A stretch of DNA of 23,271 bases from JBHEMT01 sp046262435 (GCA_046262435.1 JBHEMT010000111.1:1-23271), one strand, 5' to 3'; positions 16,067-21,621 are shown, numbered from the stretch's first letter. The notes: generated from the letters alone by a model not told the origin. A program made the numbers and translations.

Positions 16067-16133
16067 CAGCGGGTCAGGGCAGAGGGTAACCACGTACCCC
16101 TGCAACGGCCCTGTCGCGGGAAGGCGAAGGCTA

Positions 16134-16146
16134 TGTGGGCCCCACA
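16134..16146. promoter_or_regulatory. 13-bp dyad upstream of the zinc-ribbon gene
   Basis: TGTGGGCCCCACA is a perfect inverted repeat around a central C. It lies 73 bp before the ATG of the small zinc-ribbon gene. There is no T-run after it, so it is unlikely to be an intrinsic terminator for the MFS gene. An operator is possible but unproven. The rest of the 152-bp spacer (16067-16218) shows only a weak dyad, GGGTA-N6-TACCC near 16084-16099. Confidence 0.25.
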
Positions 16147-16218
16147 CCGCACCGCACCGGCAGTGCAACAGTGCTGGGCACATCGCCAACATGCCCACGA
16201 AGGTGCAAGGACCAGCAC

Positions 16219-16401
16219 ATGCGAGCGGTTGTCACCTGTGAGTGCTGCGGCCACCGCCAGGCCGTGGCGCGAGCCATCGAACGCCCCGAGTCGTTCCACC
16301 TGGTGTGCCATCGGTGCGAGGGTGTTCTGCGAGTCGACGTATCGGCCACCGACCTCGCCGCTGCCGGCGCGGTCGCGGCACCGACCCGCGCGGTGGCCTG
16401 A
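16219..16401 (+). CDS. Small zinc-ribbon-like protein of unknown function
   Basis: A 60-residue protein with two C-x2-C knuckles: C7-E-C9-C10 and C30-H-R-C33, 19 residues apart, consistent with a zinc ribbon. The tail (residues 40-60) is Ala-rich. I chose ATG 16219 because AAGGA at 16207-16211 lies 7 bases upstream, one of the few proper Shine-Dalgarno sequences in the window. A longer frame opens at 16135 but its extra residues look non-coding. It ends 47 bp before tRNA-Val. I do not recognise the protein. The knuckles could be structural or bind nucleic acid or a partner. Its own ribosome site and spacer suggest it is not simply part of the upstream run. Confidence 0.6.
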   Translation: MRAVVTCECCGHRQAVARAIERPESFHLVCHRCEGVLRVDVSATDLAAAGAVAAPTRAVA

Positions 16402-16422
16402 GAGAGCCTCCCAGCCGCCTGC

Positions 16423-16428
16423 TATGCT
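16423..16428 (+). promoter_or_regulatory. Candidate -10 box of the tRNA-Val gene
   Basis: TATGCT lies 20 bp upstream of the mature 5' end of the tRNA, which would give a short 5' leader for RNase P. No clear -35 box is visible 16-19 bp upstream. Confidence 0.35.
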
Positions 16429-16448
16429 CGCGGACAGCCGGTGAGTAT

Positions 16449-16525
16449 GGGCGCATAGCTCAGTTGGTACGAGCGCAGCCTTGACATGGCTGAGGTCTCA
16501 GGTTCGATCCCTGATGCGCCCACCA
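16449..16525 (+). tRNA. tRNA-Val (anticodon GAC), CCA encoded
   Basis: A full cloverleaf can be drawn. The acceptor arm GGGCGCA (16449-16455) pairs with TGCGCCC (16515-16521). The D arm is GCTC/GAGC. The anticodon stem CAGCC/GGCTG encloses the loop TTGACAT, with anticodon GAC at 16483-16485, reading GUC and GUU valine codons. The T arm TCAGG-TTCGATC-CCTGA is standard. The discriminator A and CCA (16523-16525) are encoded in the gene. No integrase or repeat of the tRNA 3' end was seen downstream, so it does not appear to be an occupied attachment site in this window. Confidence 0.97.
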
Positions 16526-16580
16526 TCACCCCTCGATGCGCGCTCCCGGCACCGACAGGATTGGCCGAACGCCGCTGCTC

Positions 16581-16592
16581 CCCACCGGTGGG
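16581..16592. other. 12-bp perfect palindrome after tRNA-Val
   Basis: CCCACCGGTGGG lies 56 bp after the tRNA 3' end. It has no loop and no following T-run, so it is a poor intrinsic terminator. It could be a protein site or chance in GC-rich DNA. Confidence 0.2.
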
Positions 16593-16628
16593 TGGTCGTC
16601 ACATCCCGCCGATCGACGGATGGCGTTG

Positions 16629-16655
16629 TTTTCCACATTTTGCACAGTACGCACA
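16629..16655 (+). repeat. Three abutting DnaA-box-like 9-mers
   Basis: TTTTCCACA (16629-16637), TTTTGCACA (16638-16646) and GTACGCACA (16647-16655) follow one another without gaps. The first two fit the relaxed DnaA box TTWTNCACA, and the third keeps the CACA end but misses two positions. The tract is AT-rich relative to its surroundings. It lies in the 276-bp region between tRNA-Val and the next small gene. Binding by DnaA is inferred from the consensus only; a 9-bp-spaced site for another regulator is an alternative. Confidence 0.4.
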
Positions 16656-16695
16656 GGGTGGCCCACCAGTTCCGCTGTAGCAATCTGACTGCGCC

Positions 16696-16710
16696 GGTTG
16701 TGATGCAACC
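16696..16710. promoter_or_regulatory. Inverted repeat upstream of the zinc-finger gene
   Basis: GGTTG-TGATG-CAACC is a 5-bp-arm inverted repeat lying 30 bp before the -35 box of the promoter at 16741. Position and form suit a helix-turn-helix regulator, but the arms are short enough to occur by chance. Confidence 0.25.
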
Positions 16711-16735
16711 CGCGCATCGTCGTCCGGTTTGCAGA

Positions 16736-16771
16736 GACGGTTGACAGTCCGTCAGAGGGCAGGCGTACACT
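16736..16771 (+). promoter_or_regulatory. Promoter with a dyad around its -35 box
   Basis: A consensus -35 TTGACA (16741-16746) is separated by 19 bp from a -10 TACACT (16766-16771). The -35 box sits inside an inverted repeat GACGG-N8-CCGTC (16736-16753), so a bound regulator would block RNA polymerase. Predicted initiation is near 16778-16779, where an ATG occurs. This is the best -35 box I found in the window. Confidence 0.5.
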
Positions 16772-16778
16772 CGCCGCG

Positions 16779-16811
16779 ATGCAACTCCCCGCGGTCCTCC
16801 CATGCAACTGA
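16779..16811 (+). CDS. Possible leaderless 10-codon upstream ORF
   Basis: The ATG at 16779 falls at the predicted transcription start of the promoter at 16741-16771 and opens a frame of ten codons (MQLPAVLPCN) ending with TGA at 16809-16811. It overlaps the start of the zinc-finger ORF (ATG 16802) and ends 8 bp before that ORF's second ATG (16820). Both share the opening ATGCAACT. It may couple translation to the next gene or be fortuitous. Confidence 0.2.
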   Translation: MQLPAVLPCN

Positions 16812-17086
16812 CTGACGGGATGCGTAGCTGCATTCGGCGGGGATGCAGCGAGCCGGTGAAGAAGCCGACCGCGAAATACTGCAGCGTCCGCTGCTGCAGC
16901 GTCGACCCGGTGCGTCGCGAGCGGTTGCGCCGCCAGGGTGCCCGCAAGAGCGATCGATCGATGCTGCCACTCTCCCGTCAACTGCGGCTTCAGCTGAATG
17001 CCGCCAGCGGTGACGAGGCACAACTCGCGCTGCTCTGTGAGGGGCGCGAGGATGTTCCCGGTGGCCTGTCGCGGTGGGCTGGCTGA
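16802..17086 (+). CDS. Small Cys-rich (FCS/treble-clef-like) protein of unknown function
   Basis: A 94-residue basic protein with an N-terminal metal-binding pattern: C10-x4-C15, then K-Y-C27-S-x2-C31-C32. The Y-C-S-x2-C end resembles the F-C-S-x2-C half of MYM/TRASH-type zinc knuckles. An Arg/Lys-rich helix follows (about residues 34-55), then a less conserved tail. The combination of a zinc knuckle and a basic helix suggests nucleic-acid binding, but I do not recognise the protein. Starts at ATG 16802 or ATG 16820 are possible; neither has a good Shine-Dalgarno sequence. The upstream region carries its own promoter, a dyad and DnaA-box-like repeats. It ends 51 bp before thrS. Coding status is supported by the cysteine pattern and by the gene-sized gap it fills. 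Confidence 0.55.
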   Translation: MQLTDGMRSCIRRGCSEPVKKPTAKYCSVRCCSVDPVRRERLRRQGARKSDRSMLPLSRQLRLQLNAASGDEAQLALLCEGREDVPGGLSRWAG

Positions 17087-17123
17087 GCGGAGCCAGTCTC
17101 GGCGCCCCCTCCGGGACGGCCAC

Positions 17124-17129
17124 TACAAT
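17124..17129 (+). promoter_or_regulatory. Candidate -10 box for a leaderless thrS transcript
   Basis: TACAAT (5 of 6 to TATAAT) ends 8 bp before the thrS ATG at 17138, with no Shine-Dalgarno sequence between. Initiation would fall at or within two bases of the ATG. No TTGACA-like -35 box is present. There is no room for a T-box leader. Confidence 0.45.
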
Positions 17130-17137
17130 CGCGGGGC

Positions 17138-19012
17138 ATGGCCGAGGAGGAGAGTGACGCCGCGGCCGAGGCCGGCCCTCCGCTCGACGCGCCGGTCGAG
17201 CTGACCCTCGACATTCTCCGGCACAGCGCAGCCCACCTGATGGCCGCCGCGGTGGTCGATCTCTTTGAGGGAGCCCAGTACGACGTCGGCCCCTCCATTG
17301 CGGACGGTTTCTTCTACAACTTCAGGCTTCCCGAGGGCGCCGCCTTCACCGAGGACGACCTGACACGCATCGAGCAGCGCATGCGCGAGCTGGCCAAGCG
17401 CCGCCTGCCCTTCGAGCGCGAGGTGATGCGTCGCGAGGAGGCCCGCAGCCTGTTCGCGGACATGCGGCAGCCCTTCAAGGTCGACATCATCGATCGCATG
17501 CCCGCCGACGTCGACGACGTGGGCGTCTACCGCACCGGTGACTTCGTCGACCTCTGCCGTGGACCACACGTGCCCCACAGCGGAGTGCTGCGGGCGGTCA
17601 AGCTGCTCCACGTCGCCGGCGTGTACTGGCGTGGCGACGAGCGCCGTGAGCAGCTGCAGCGGGTCTACGGCACGGCGTGGTTCGACCGGGACGAGCTGCG
17701 CGCACACCTGGAGCGCCTCGAGGAGGCGCGCCGTCGTGACCATCGCCGGCTCGGCCGTGAGCTCGATCTCTTCAGCGTCAGCGACGAGCTCGGCGGCGGA
17801 CTGATCCTCTGGCACCCGCGCGGCGGGGTGGTGCGGGGGATCGTCGAGGACTACTGGCGAGACGCCCATCGCCGCGGCGGCTACGACATCGTCTACTCGC
17901 CACACATTGCGCTGCGCAGCCTCTGGGAGACCAGCGGGCACCTCGACTTCTACGCCGAGTCGATGTTCGGCCCGATGGAGAGTGACGAGCGGCTCTTCCA
18001 GCTCAAGCCGATGAACTGCCCGTTTCACATCCTCATCTTTGCGGGGCGGCAGCGGTCCTACCGCGAGCTGCCTCTGCGCTTCGCCGAGCTGGGCACCGTG
18101 TACCGCTACGAGCGTAGCGGCGTCCTCCACGGACTTCTGCGCGTGCGCGGCTTCACCCAGGACGATGCGCACATCTTCTGCCGCCCCGACCAGATCGAAA
18201 CGGAGATCGGCAGCGTGGTCGACTTCTGTCTCGACGTCTTCCGCACCTTTGGCTTCGAGGAGGTGCGCATCTACCTGAGCACCAAGCCAGAGAAGGCGGT
18301 GGGGTCCGACGCGGACTGGGAGCGCGCCGAGGCGGTGCTCGCCGACCAGCTGCGACGGCGGGGGATCGACTATCGGCTGAACCCCGGGGACGGCGCCTTC
18401 TACGGTCCCAAGATTGACATGATGGTGCTCGACTCGCTGGGCCGCGAGTGGCAGTGCGCCACTGTGCAGTTCGACTTCAACGAGCCGGAGCGCTTCGGCC
18501 TGGAGTACATCGGTGAGGACGGCGCCCGCCACCGGCCGGTCATGGTGCATCGGGCCCTGCTGGGCAGCATCGAGCGTTTCTTCGGGGTGCTCATCGAGCA
18601 CTACGCCGGCGACTTCCCTCTGTGGCTTGCTCCCACGCAGGTGGGACTGATCGCCGTCCAGGACGACGCCCCGGAGGTGGTCGACTACCTCGCCGGCGTC
18701 CGCGCGCGCATGGTCGCGGCGGGGCTCAGGGTCGAGATCGACGACCGACCGGGGGCCCGGATGCAGGCCAAGGTGCGCGAGGCTGAGCGCCGTCACCTGC
18801 CCTACGTGGTGGTGGTCGGCCGTCGTGACGTGGAGCGCGGCGACGACGTGGTCACGGTTCGCGACACCCGGGCCGGGGGACAGCGGACGCTCGGCGTTGC
18901 GGAACTCATCGGCGAGCTCTCCGCCGAGACCGCCGAGCGCCGCTCCCGGGCAGCTGGGACCCCGGCCCCGGGCGGGGCCACCGAGGCCCTGCTCACAACG
19001 CCAGCGGGCTGA
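17138..19012 (+). CDS. thrS: Threonyl-tRNA synthetase lacking the N-terminal TGS domain
   Basis: Class II synthetase that charges tRNA-Thr. In this 624-residue protein the editing domain begins almost at once: H29-S-A-A-H33 and C140-R-G-P-H144 are the metal-like editing residues (H73, H77, C182, H186 in E. coli). The roughly 60-residue TGS domain that precedes them in E. coli ThrRS is replaced by an acidic stretch of about 22 residues. The catalytic zinc ligands are C294 (PMNCPFH), H345 (DDAHIF) and H471 (MVHRALLGS). Motif 2 is RYERSGVLHGLLRVRGFTQDD. The C-terminal anticodon-binding domain runs from about 490 to 595, followed by an Ala/Pro-rich tail. There is no upstream frame that would restore TGS, because the -10-like TACAAT and the preceding gene end lie directly upstream. 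Confidence 0.95.
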   Translation: MAEEESDAAAEAGPPLDAPVELTLDILRHSAAHLMAAAVVDLFEGAQYDVGPSIADGFFYNFRLPEGAAFTEDDLTRIEQRMRELAKRRLPFEREVMRREEARSLFADMRQPFKVDIIDRMPADVDDVGVYRTGDFVDLCRGPHVPHSGVLRAVKLLHVAGVYWRGDERREQLQRVYGTAWFDRDELRAHLERLEEARRRDHRRLGRELDLFSVSDELGGGLILWHPRGGVVRGIVEDYWRDAHRRGGYDIVYSPHIALRSLWETSGHLDFYAESMFGPMESDERLFQLKPMNCPFHILIFAGRQRSYRELPLRFAELGTVYRYERSGVLHGLLRVRGFTQDDAHIFCRPDQIETEIGSVVDFCLDVFRTFGFEEVRIYLSTKPEKAVGSDADWERAEAVLADQLRRRGIDYRLNPGDGAFYGPKIDMMVLDSLGREWQCATVQFDFNEPERFGLEYIGEDGARHRPVMVHRALLGSIERFFGVLIEHYAGDFPLWLAPTQVGLIAVQDDAPEVVDYLAGVRARMVAAGLRVEIDDRPGARMQAKVREAERRHLPYVVVVGRRDVERGDDVVTVRDTRAGGQRTLGVAELIGELSAETAERRSRAAGTPAPGGATEALLTTPAG

Positions 19013-19021
19013 GCACCCGCT
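19003..19021 (+). terminator. Weak hairpin at the thrS 3' end
   Basis: AGCGGG-N7-CCCGCT can form a 6-bp stem that spans the thrS stop codon. It lacks a T-tract, so intrinsic termination is doubtful. It may simply protect the mRNA end. Confidence 0.2.
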
Positions 19022-19114
19022 GAGCCCAGCCGAGCACGGAGCCTCCGGTGGGGGATGGCCGGTGTCGAGGCCGAAGGCCGCCTTGCGCAGATGGTTCGCC
19101 TTCGCTGCCTCGGG

Positions 19115-19120
19115 TATACT
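19115..19120 (+). promoter_or_regulatory. Candidate -10 box of the infC operon
   Basis: TATACT is a strong -10 match (5 of 6) in very GC-rich DNA, 143 bp before the infC start. It would give a 5' leader of about 135 nucleotides beginning near 19127. The -35 region is weak. Confidence 0.5.
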
Positions 19121-19126
19121 CAGCCG

Positions 19127-19262
19127 CCGGATGCCAGCGTGGCGCCGCAAAGGGGCTCCGAGCGGTCGGACCCCACCTCCCCGGGCTTGCCTTGGAGGTC
19201 CAGCCCACCGGTTTCTGGATAGCGGTTCGCTATCCATTTTTTGTGTTTGGAGGCCTCAACCC
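19127..19262 (+). ncRNA. infC leader RNA with candidate transcription attenuator
   Basis: This untranslated stretch between the TATACT box and infC contains a hairpin ACCTCC (19175-19180) with GGAGGT (19194-19199), a possible short pairing TCCAG (19199-19203) with CTGGA (19215-19219), and an intrinsic terminator at 19217-19248. The short pairing uses bases of the terminator's left arm, so the two cannot coexist. The CCTCC at 19176-19180 could also pair with the infC ribosome site GGAGG at 19249-19253. In Bacillus and E. coli the infC-rpmI-rplT operon is controlled by L20, in Bacillus by attenuation in an infC leader. No T-box sequence is present. The ligand here is inferred, not shown. Confidence 0.55.
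19217..19248 (+). terminator. Rho-independent terminator in the infC leader
   Basis: GGATAGCG (19217-19224), loop GTT, CGCTATCC (19228-19235): a perfect 8-bp stem, followed by A and six T (19237-19242) and further T-rich sequence. It is the only textbook intrinsic terminator I found in the window. It ends 14 bp before the infC start codon, so it is positioned for attenuation rather than as the end of thrS alone. Confidence 0.8.
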
Positions 19263-20012
19263 ATCGCGTTCCGTGAGCTTCGAGTCAACGAGCAGATTCG
19301 CATTCCTCAGATCCGCCTCTTCGACGACACGACCCAGGAGGCCTTCGGCATCGTCGCCACCGAGCGGGCGCGGCAGATGGCCCTGGAGCGCGAGCTCGAC
19401 CTGGTGGAGGTGGCGCCCACCGCGCAACCGCCGGTCTGCCGGCTCATGGACTACGGCAAGTACAAGTTCGAGGCCCTGAAAAAGGAGAAAGAGAGCCGCC
19501 GGGAGCACAGCATCATCCGGGTCAAGGAGATGAAGCTCCGTCCCAAAATTTCGGAGCACGACTTCCAGACCAAGTTCGGCTACGTCAGGACCTTCCTGCG
19601 CGAGGGCGACAAGGTGAAGCTCACGATCATGTTCCGAGGCCGCGAGATGGTCCACCAGGAGTACGGCCGCAAGCTGCTCGACCGGATGGCCGCCGAGCTC
19701 AAGGAGGTTGCCATCGTTGAGCGGGCGCCGCTGGTCGAGGGGCGCAACATGATCATGATCCTCAACCCGGTTGCCAAGAAGCATGCCAAGGGGGAGGCTC
19801 ACGAGGAGCGGCCTCGCGAGACCCACGCGACGGGCGGCGGTTCGGCCGTGCAGCACGACACCGATTCCCAGGTCGACAGCGAAGTCCAGAGCAGTGCCAC
19901 CGCGGTTCCGGTGGCCACCATTCCAGTCACCACGACCAGCACCCAGCCGGCTCCGGCAGGTGCCACCCACACGGGGAGCACGACCAGCGATGCCCAAGAT
20001 TCGAACCCATAA
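19263..20012 (+). CDS. infC: Translation initiation factor IF-3, predicted AUC start
   Basis: IF-3 binds the 30S subunit and enforces start codon and initiator tRNA selection. The core reads RVNEQIR-IPQIRLFD, ELDLVEVAPTAQPPVCRLMDYGKYKFE (split here as ELDLVEVAPTAQ and PVCRLMDYGKYKFE), KEMKLRPKISEHDFQTK, and REMVHQEYGRKLLDRM. No ATG, GTG or TTG precedes the conserved N terminus without passing through the terminator. ATC at 19263 lies 9 bases after a strong GGAGG (19249-19253) and gives 249 residues. A rare start codon is the classic way IF-3 represses its own synthesis. About 75 residues after NPVAKKH form a Thr/Ser/Ala/Pro-rich tail absent from E. coli IF-3. The 3' end overlaps rpmI by 23 bp. 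Confidence 0.92.
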   Translation: MAFRELRVNEQIRIPQIRLFDDTTQEAFGIVATERARQMALERELDLVEVAPTAQPPVCRLMDYGKYKFEALKKEKESRREHSIIRVKEMKLRPKISEHDFQTKFGYVRTFLREGDKVKLTIMFRGREMVHQEYGRKLLDRMAAELKEVAIVERAPLVEGRNMIMILNPVAKKHAKGEAHEERPRETHATGGGSAVQHDTDSQVDSEVQSSATAVPVATIPVTTTSTQPAPAGATHTGSTTSDAQDSNP

Positions 20013-20196
20013 GGGGACGCAGAAGCGTTTCCGGGTCACCACCACCGGCAAGGTGATGCGCCGCAAGGCCTTCCAGTCGCACATGCTGGAGCACAAGAGC
20101 GCCAAGCGAAAGCGCAACTACGGAATGCAGCACACCGTTGCACCCGCTGACGTGAAGCACGTGCTGCGCGTCGCGCCGTACCTCAAGGGGAGATAG
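19990..20196 (+). CDS. rpmI: 50S ribosomal protein L35
   Basis: L35 is a small basic protein of the large subunit. The 68-residue product begins MPKIRTHKGTQKRFRVTTTG and contains the family motif of basic residues HMLEHKSAKRKRN. The start ATG lies inside the infC 3' end, overlapping by 23 bp, so rpmI translation is probably coupled to infC. A longer frame opening at 19771 lies wholly within infC and is not real. Its stop is 3 bp before rplT. Confidence 0.96.
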   Translation: MPKIRTHKGTQKRFRVTTTGKVMRRKAFQSHMLEHKSAKRKRNYGMQHTVAPADVKHVLRVAPYLKGR

Positions 20197-20199
20197 CCA

Positions 20200-20562
20200 A
20201 TGGCTCGCGTCAAGAGGGGCGTCACCGCCCACGCCCGCCACAAGAAGATCCTCAACCTTGCCGAGGGCTTCCGCGGCACCCACCGCCGGCTCTTCAAGCC
20301 CGCCAACGAGGCGGTCATGCACTCGCTTGCATATGCCTACCGCGACCGCAAGCAGCGCAAGGGGGACATGCGCGCCCTGTGGATCACCCGGATCAACGCG
20401 GCGGCGCGGCAGAACGGCATTCCCTACAACCAGCTGATGCACGGTCTGGCCGCCGCCGGGGTGACGGTCAACCGCAAGATGCTGGCCGAGCTGGCGGTGT
20501 CCGACCCCGCCGCCTTCGGCCAGATCGTCGAGGTGGCCAGGGGCGCGCTGACCGCGGGGTGA
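20200..20562 (+). CDS. rplT: 50S ribosomal protein L20
   Basis: L20 binds 23S rRNA early in large-subunit assembly and, in well-studied bacteria, represses its own operon by binding the leader mRNA. The 120-residue protein reads MARVKRGVTAHARHKKILNL, then GFRGTHRRLFKPANEAVMHS, YAYRDRKQRKGDMRALWITR and INAAARQNGIPYNQLMHGL, the standard L20 order. GGGGAG at 20187-20192 lies 7 bases before the ATG. The stop overlaps the pheS GTG by 4 bp. It is the most likely feedback regulator of the leader at 19127-19262. Confidence 0.97.
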   Translation: MARVKRGVTAHARHKKILNLAEGFRGTHRRLFKPANEAVMHSLAYAYRDRKQRKGDMRALWITRINAAARQNGIPYNQLMHGLAAAGVTVNRKMLAELAVSDPAAFGQIVEVARGALTAG

Positions 20563-21620
20563 GCGCCGCCCAGCCGCCGCCCGCCGGCCCATCCGGCGAC
20601 GGCGACGACCTGCACGCCATCGCCGGGCGGGCCTTCGACGACATCGCCGCTGCGGCCGACCTCGTCGCCCTCGAGGCGGAGCGAGGCCGTTATCTGGGGC
20701 GCCGTGACGGCCTGCTGAGCACCCGACGCCGGGGGCTGGGCGAGGTTCCCGACCCGGAGGTGCGCCGCCAGCTCGGCCAGACCCTGAACGAGCTGATCGG
20801 CAGGGTCGACCAGGCGCTGCAGGCGCGGCACGCGGAGCTTGAGGCGGGGGAGAGCGCGGGCCGCCTGGCAGAGGAGGGGCTCGACCTCACCCTCCCGGCG
20901 GTGCCGTTGCGGCGCGGCCATCTGCATCCCATCACCCGCTGCCTGCGCGAGATGCGGCGCATCTTCGCCAGCCTCGGCTACACCGCGGTGAGCGCCCCCG
21001 AGGTGGAGTGGGACCGCTACAACTTCAGCCTGGTGAACATGCCCCCGGGGCACCCCAGCCGGGCGACCCAGGACACCTTCTTCATCGACGACCAGCGGGT
21101 GCTGCGCACCCACACGTCACCCGGCCAGATCCGCAGCCTGGTGAGCATCGGCGCCCCGCTCCGGGTGATCGTCCCGGGCAAGGCGTTCCGCCGCGACTAC
21201 GACGCCACCCACTTCCCGATGTTCCACCAGGTTGAGGGCTTGTGCGTGGACACCGACATCTCGCTGGGCGACCTCAAGGGGACGCTCGAGTACTTCGCCC
21301 GCTCGCTCTTCGGTGGCGCCCGGGCGGTGCGGCTGCGTCCCCACCACTTCGAATTCACCGAGCCGTCGATTGAGGTCGACGTGTCCTGCATGGTCTGCGG
21401 CGGCGACGGCTGCCGCACCTGCAAGTTCAGCGGTTGGATCGAGATGCTCGGCGGCGGGCTGGTCCATCCCCAGGTGCTGCGCAACGGCGGCGTCGACCCC
21501 GCGGTCTACTCCGGCTTCGCCTTCGGGATCGGGGTGGAGCGGGTGGCCCAGCTGCTCTATGCCATCGACGACGGACGTCAGCTCTTCGAGAACGACGTCC
21601 GCTTCCTCCGCGAGGCCTGA
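20559..21620 (+). CDS. pheS: Phenylalanyl-tRNA synthetase alpha subunit
   Basis: Catalytic subunit of the (alpha-beta)2 synthetase that charges tRNA-Phe. Residues 1-110 contain an Arg/Glu/Ala-rich helical hairpin for tRNA binding. The class II core follows with GHLHPITRCLREMRRIFASLG, cited here as HPITRCLREM, then DTFFIDD, LRTHTSPGQIR, GKAFRRDYDATHFPMFHQVEG (motif 2), a cysteine cluster VSCMVCGGDGCRTCKFSGWIE read as C-x2-C-x4-C-x2-C, and GFAFGIGVERVAQLLY (motif 3). Such a cysteine cluster is common in this subunit. The 353-residue length is normal. GTG 20559 overlaps the rplT stop as GTGA; the frame extends further upstream only inside rplT. pheT starts 1 bp after its stop. Confidence 0.95.
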   Translation: MSAAQPPPAGPSGDGDDLHAIAGRAFDDIAAAADLVALEAERGRYLGRRDGLLSTRRRGLGEVPDPEVRRQLGQTLNELIGRVDQALQARHAELEAGESAGRLAEEGLDLTLPAVPLRRGHLHPITRCLREMRRIFASLGYTAVSAPEVEWDRYNFSLVNMPPGHPSRATQDTFFIDDQRVLRTHTSPGQIRSLVSIGAPLRVIVPGKAFRRDYDATHFPMFHQVEGLCVDTDISLGDLKGTLEYFARSLFGGARAVRLRPHHFEFTEPSIEVDVSCMVCGGDGCRTCKFSGWIEMLGGGLVHPQVLRNGGVDPAVYSGFAFGIGVERVAQLLYAIDDGRQLFENDVRFLREA

Positions 21621-21621
21621 G

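Noticed and set aside
16629..16655. Replication origin
   Set aside because: Only two good DnaA-box matches, no AT-rich unwinding region of useful length, and no dnaA/dnaN neighbours.
16481..16744. 87-codon + strand frame beginning inside tRNA-Val
   Set aside because: It starts inside the tRNA, has no ribosome site or domain, and crosses the dyads and DnaA-like repeats.
16449..17137. Small integrated element at tRNA-Val
   Set aside because: No integrase, no repeat of the tRNA 3' end, and codon and base composition of the small gene is not clearly foreign.
17123..19237. A 704-codon open frame on the - strand
   Set aside because: Antisense shadow of thrS; no family motifs, and it would read across the infC leader terminator.
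19013..19262. T-box riboswitch in the infC leader
   Set aside because: I found no AGGGTGGNACCGCG-type T-box sequence and no specifier-loop pattern; the terminator is real but the class is not T-box.
18825..19262. In-frame extension of infC to a TTG or ATG upstream
   Set aside because: It would run through the thrS end and the leader terminator, and the added residues have no similarity to IF-3.
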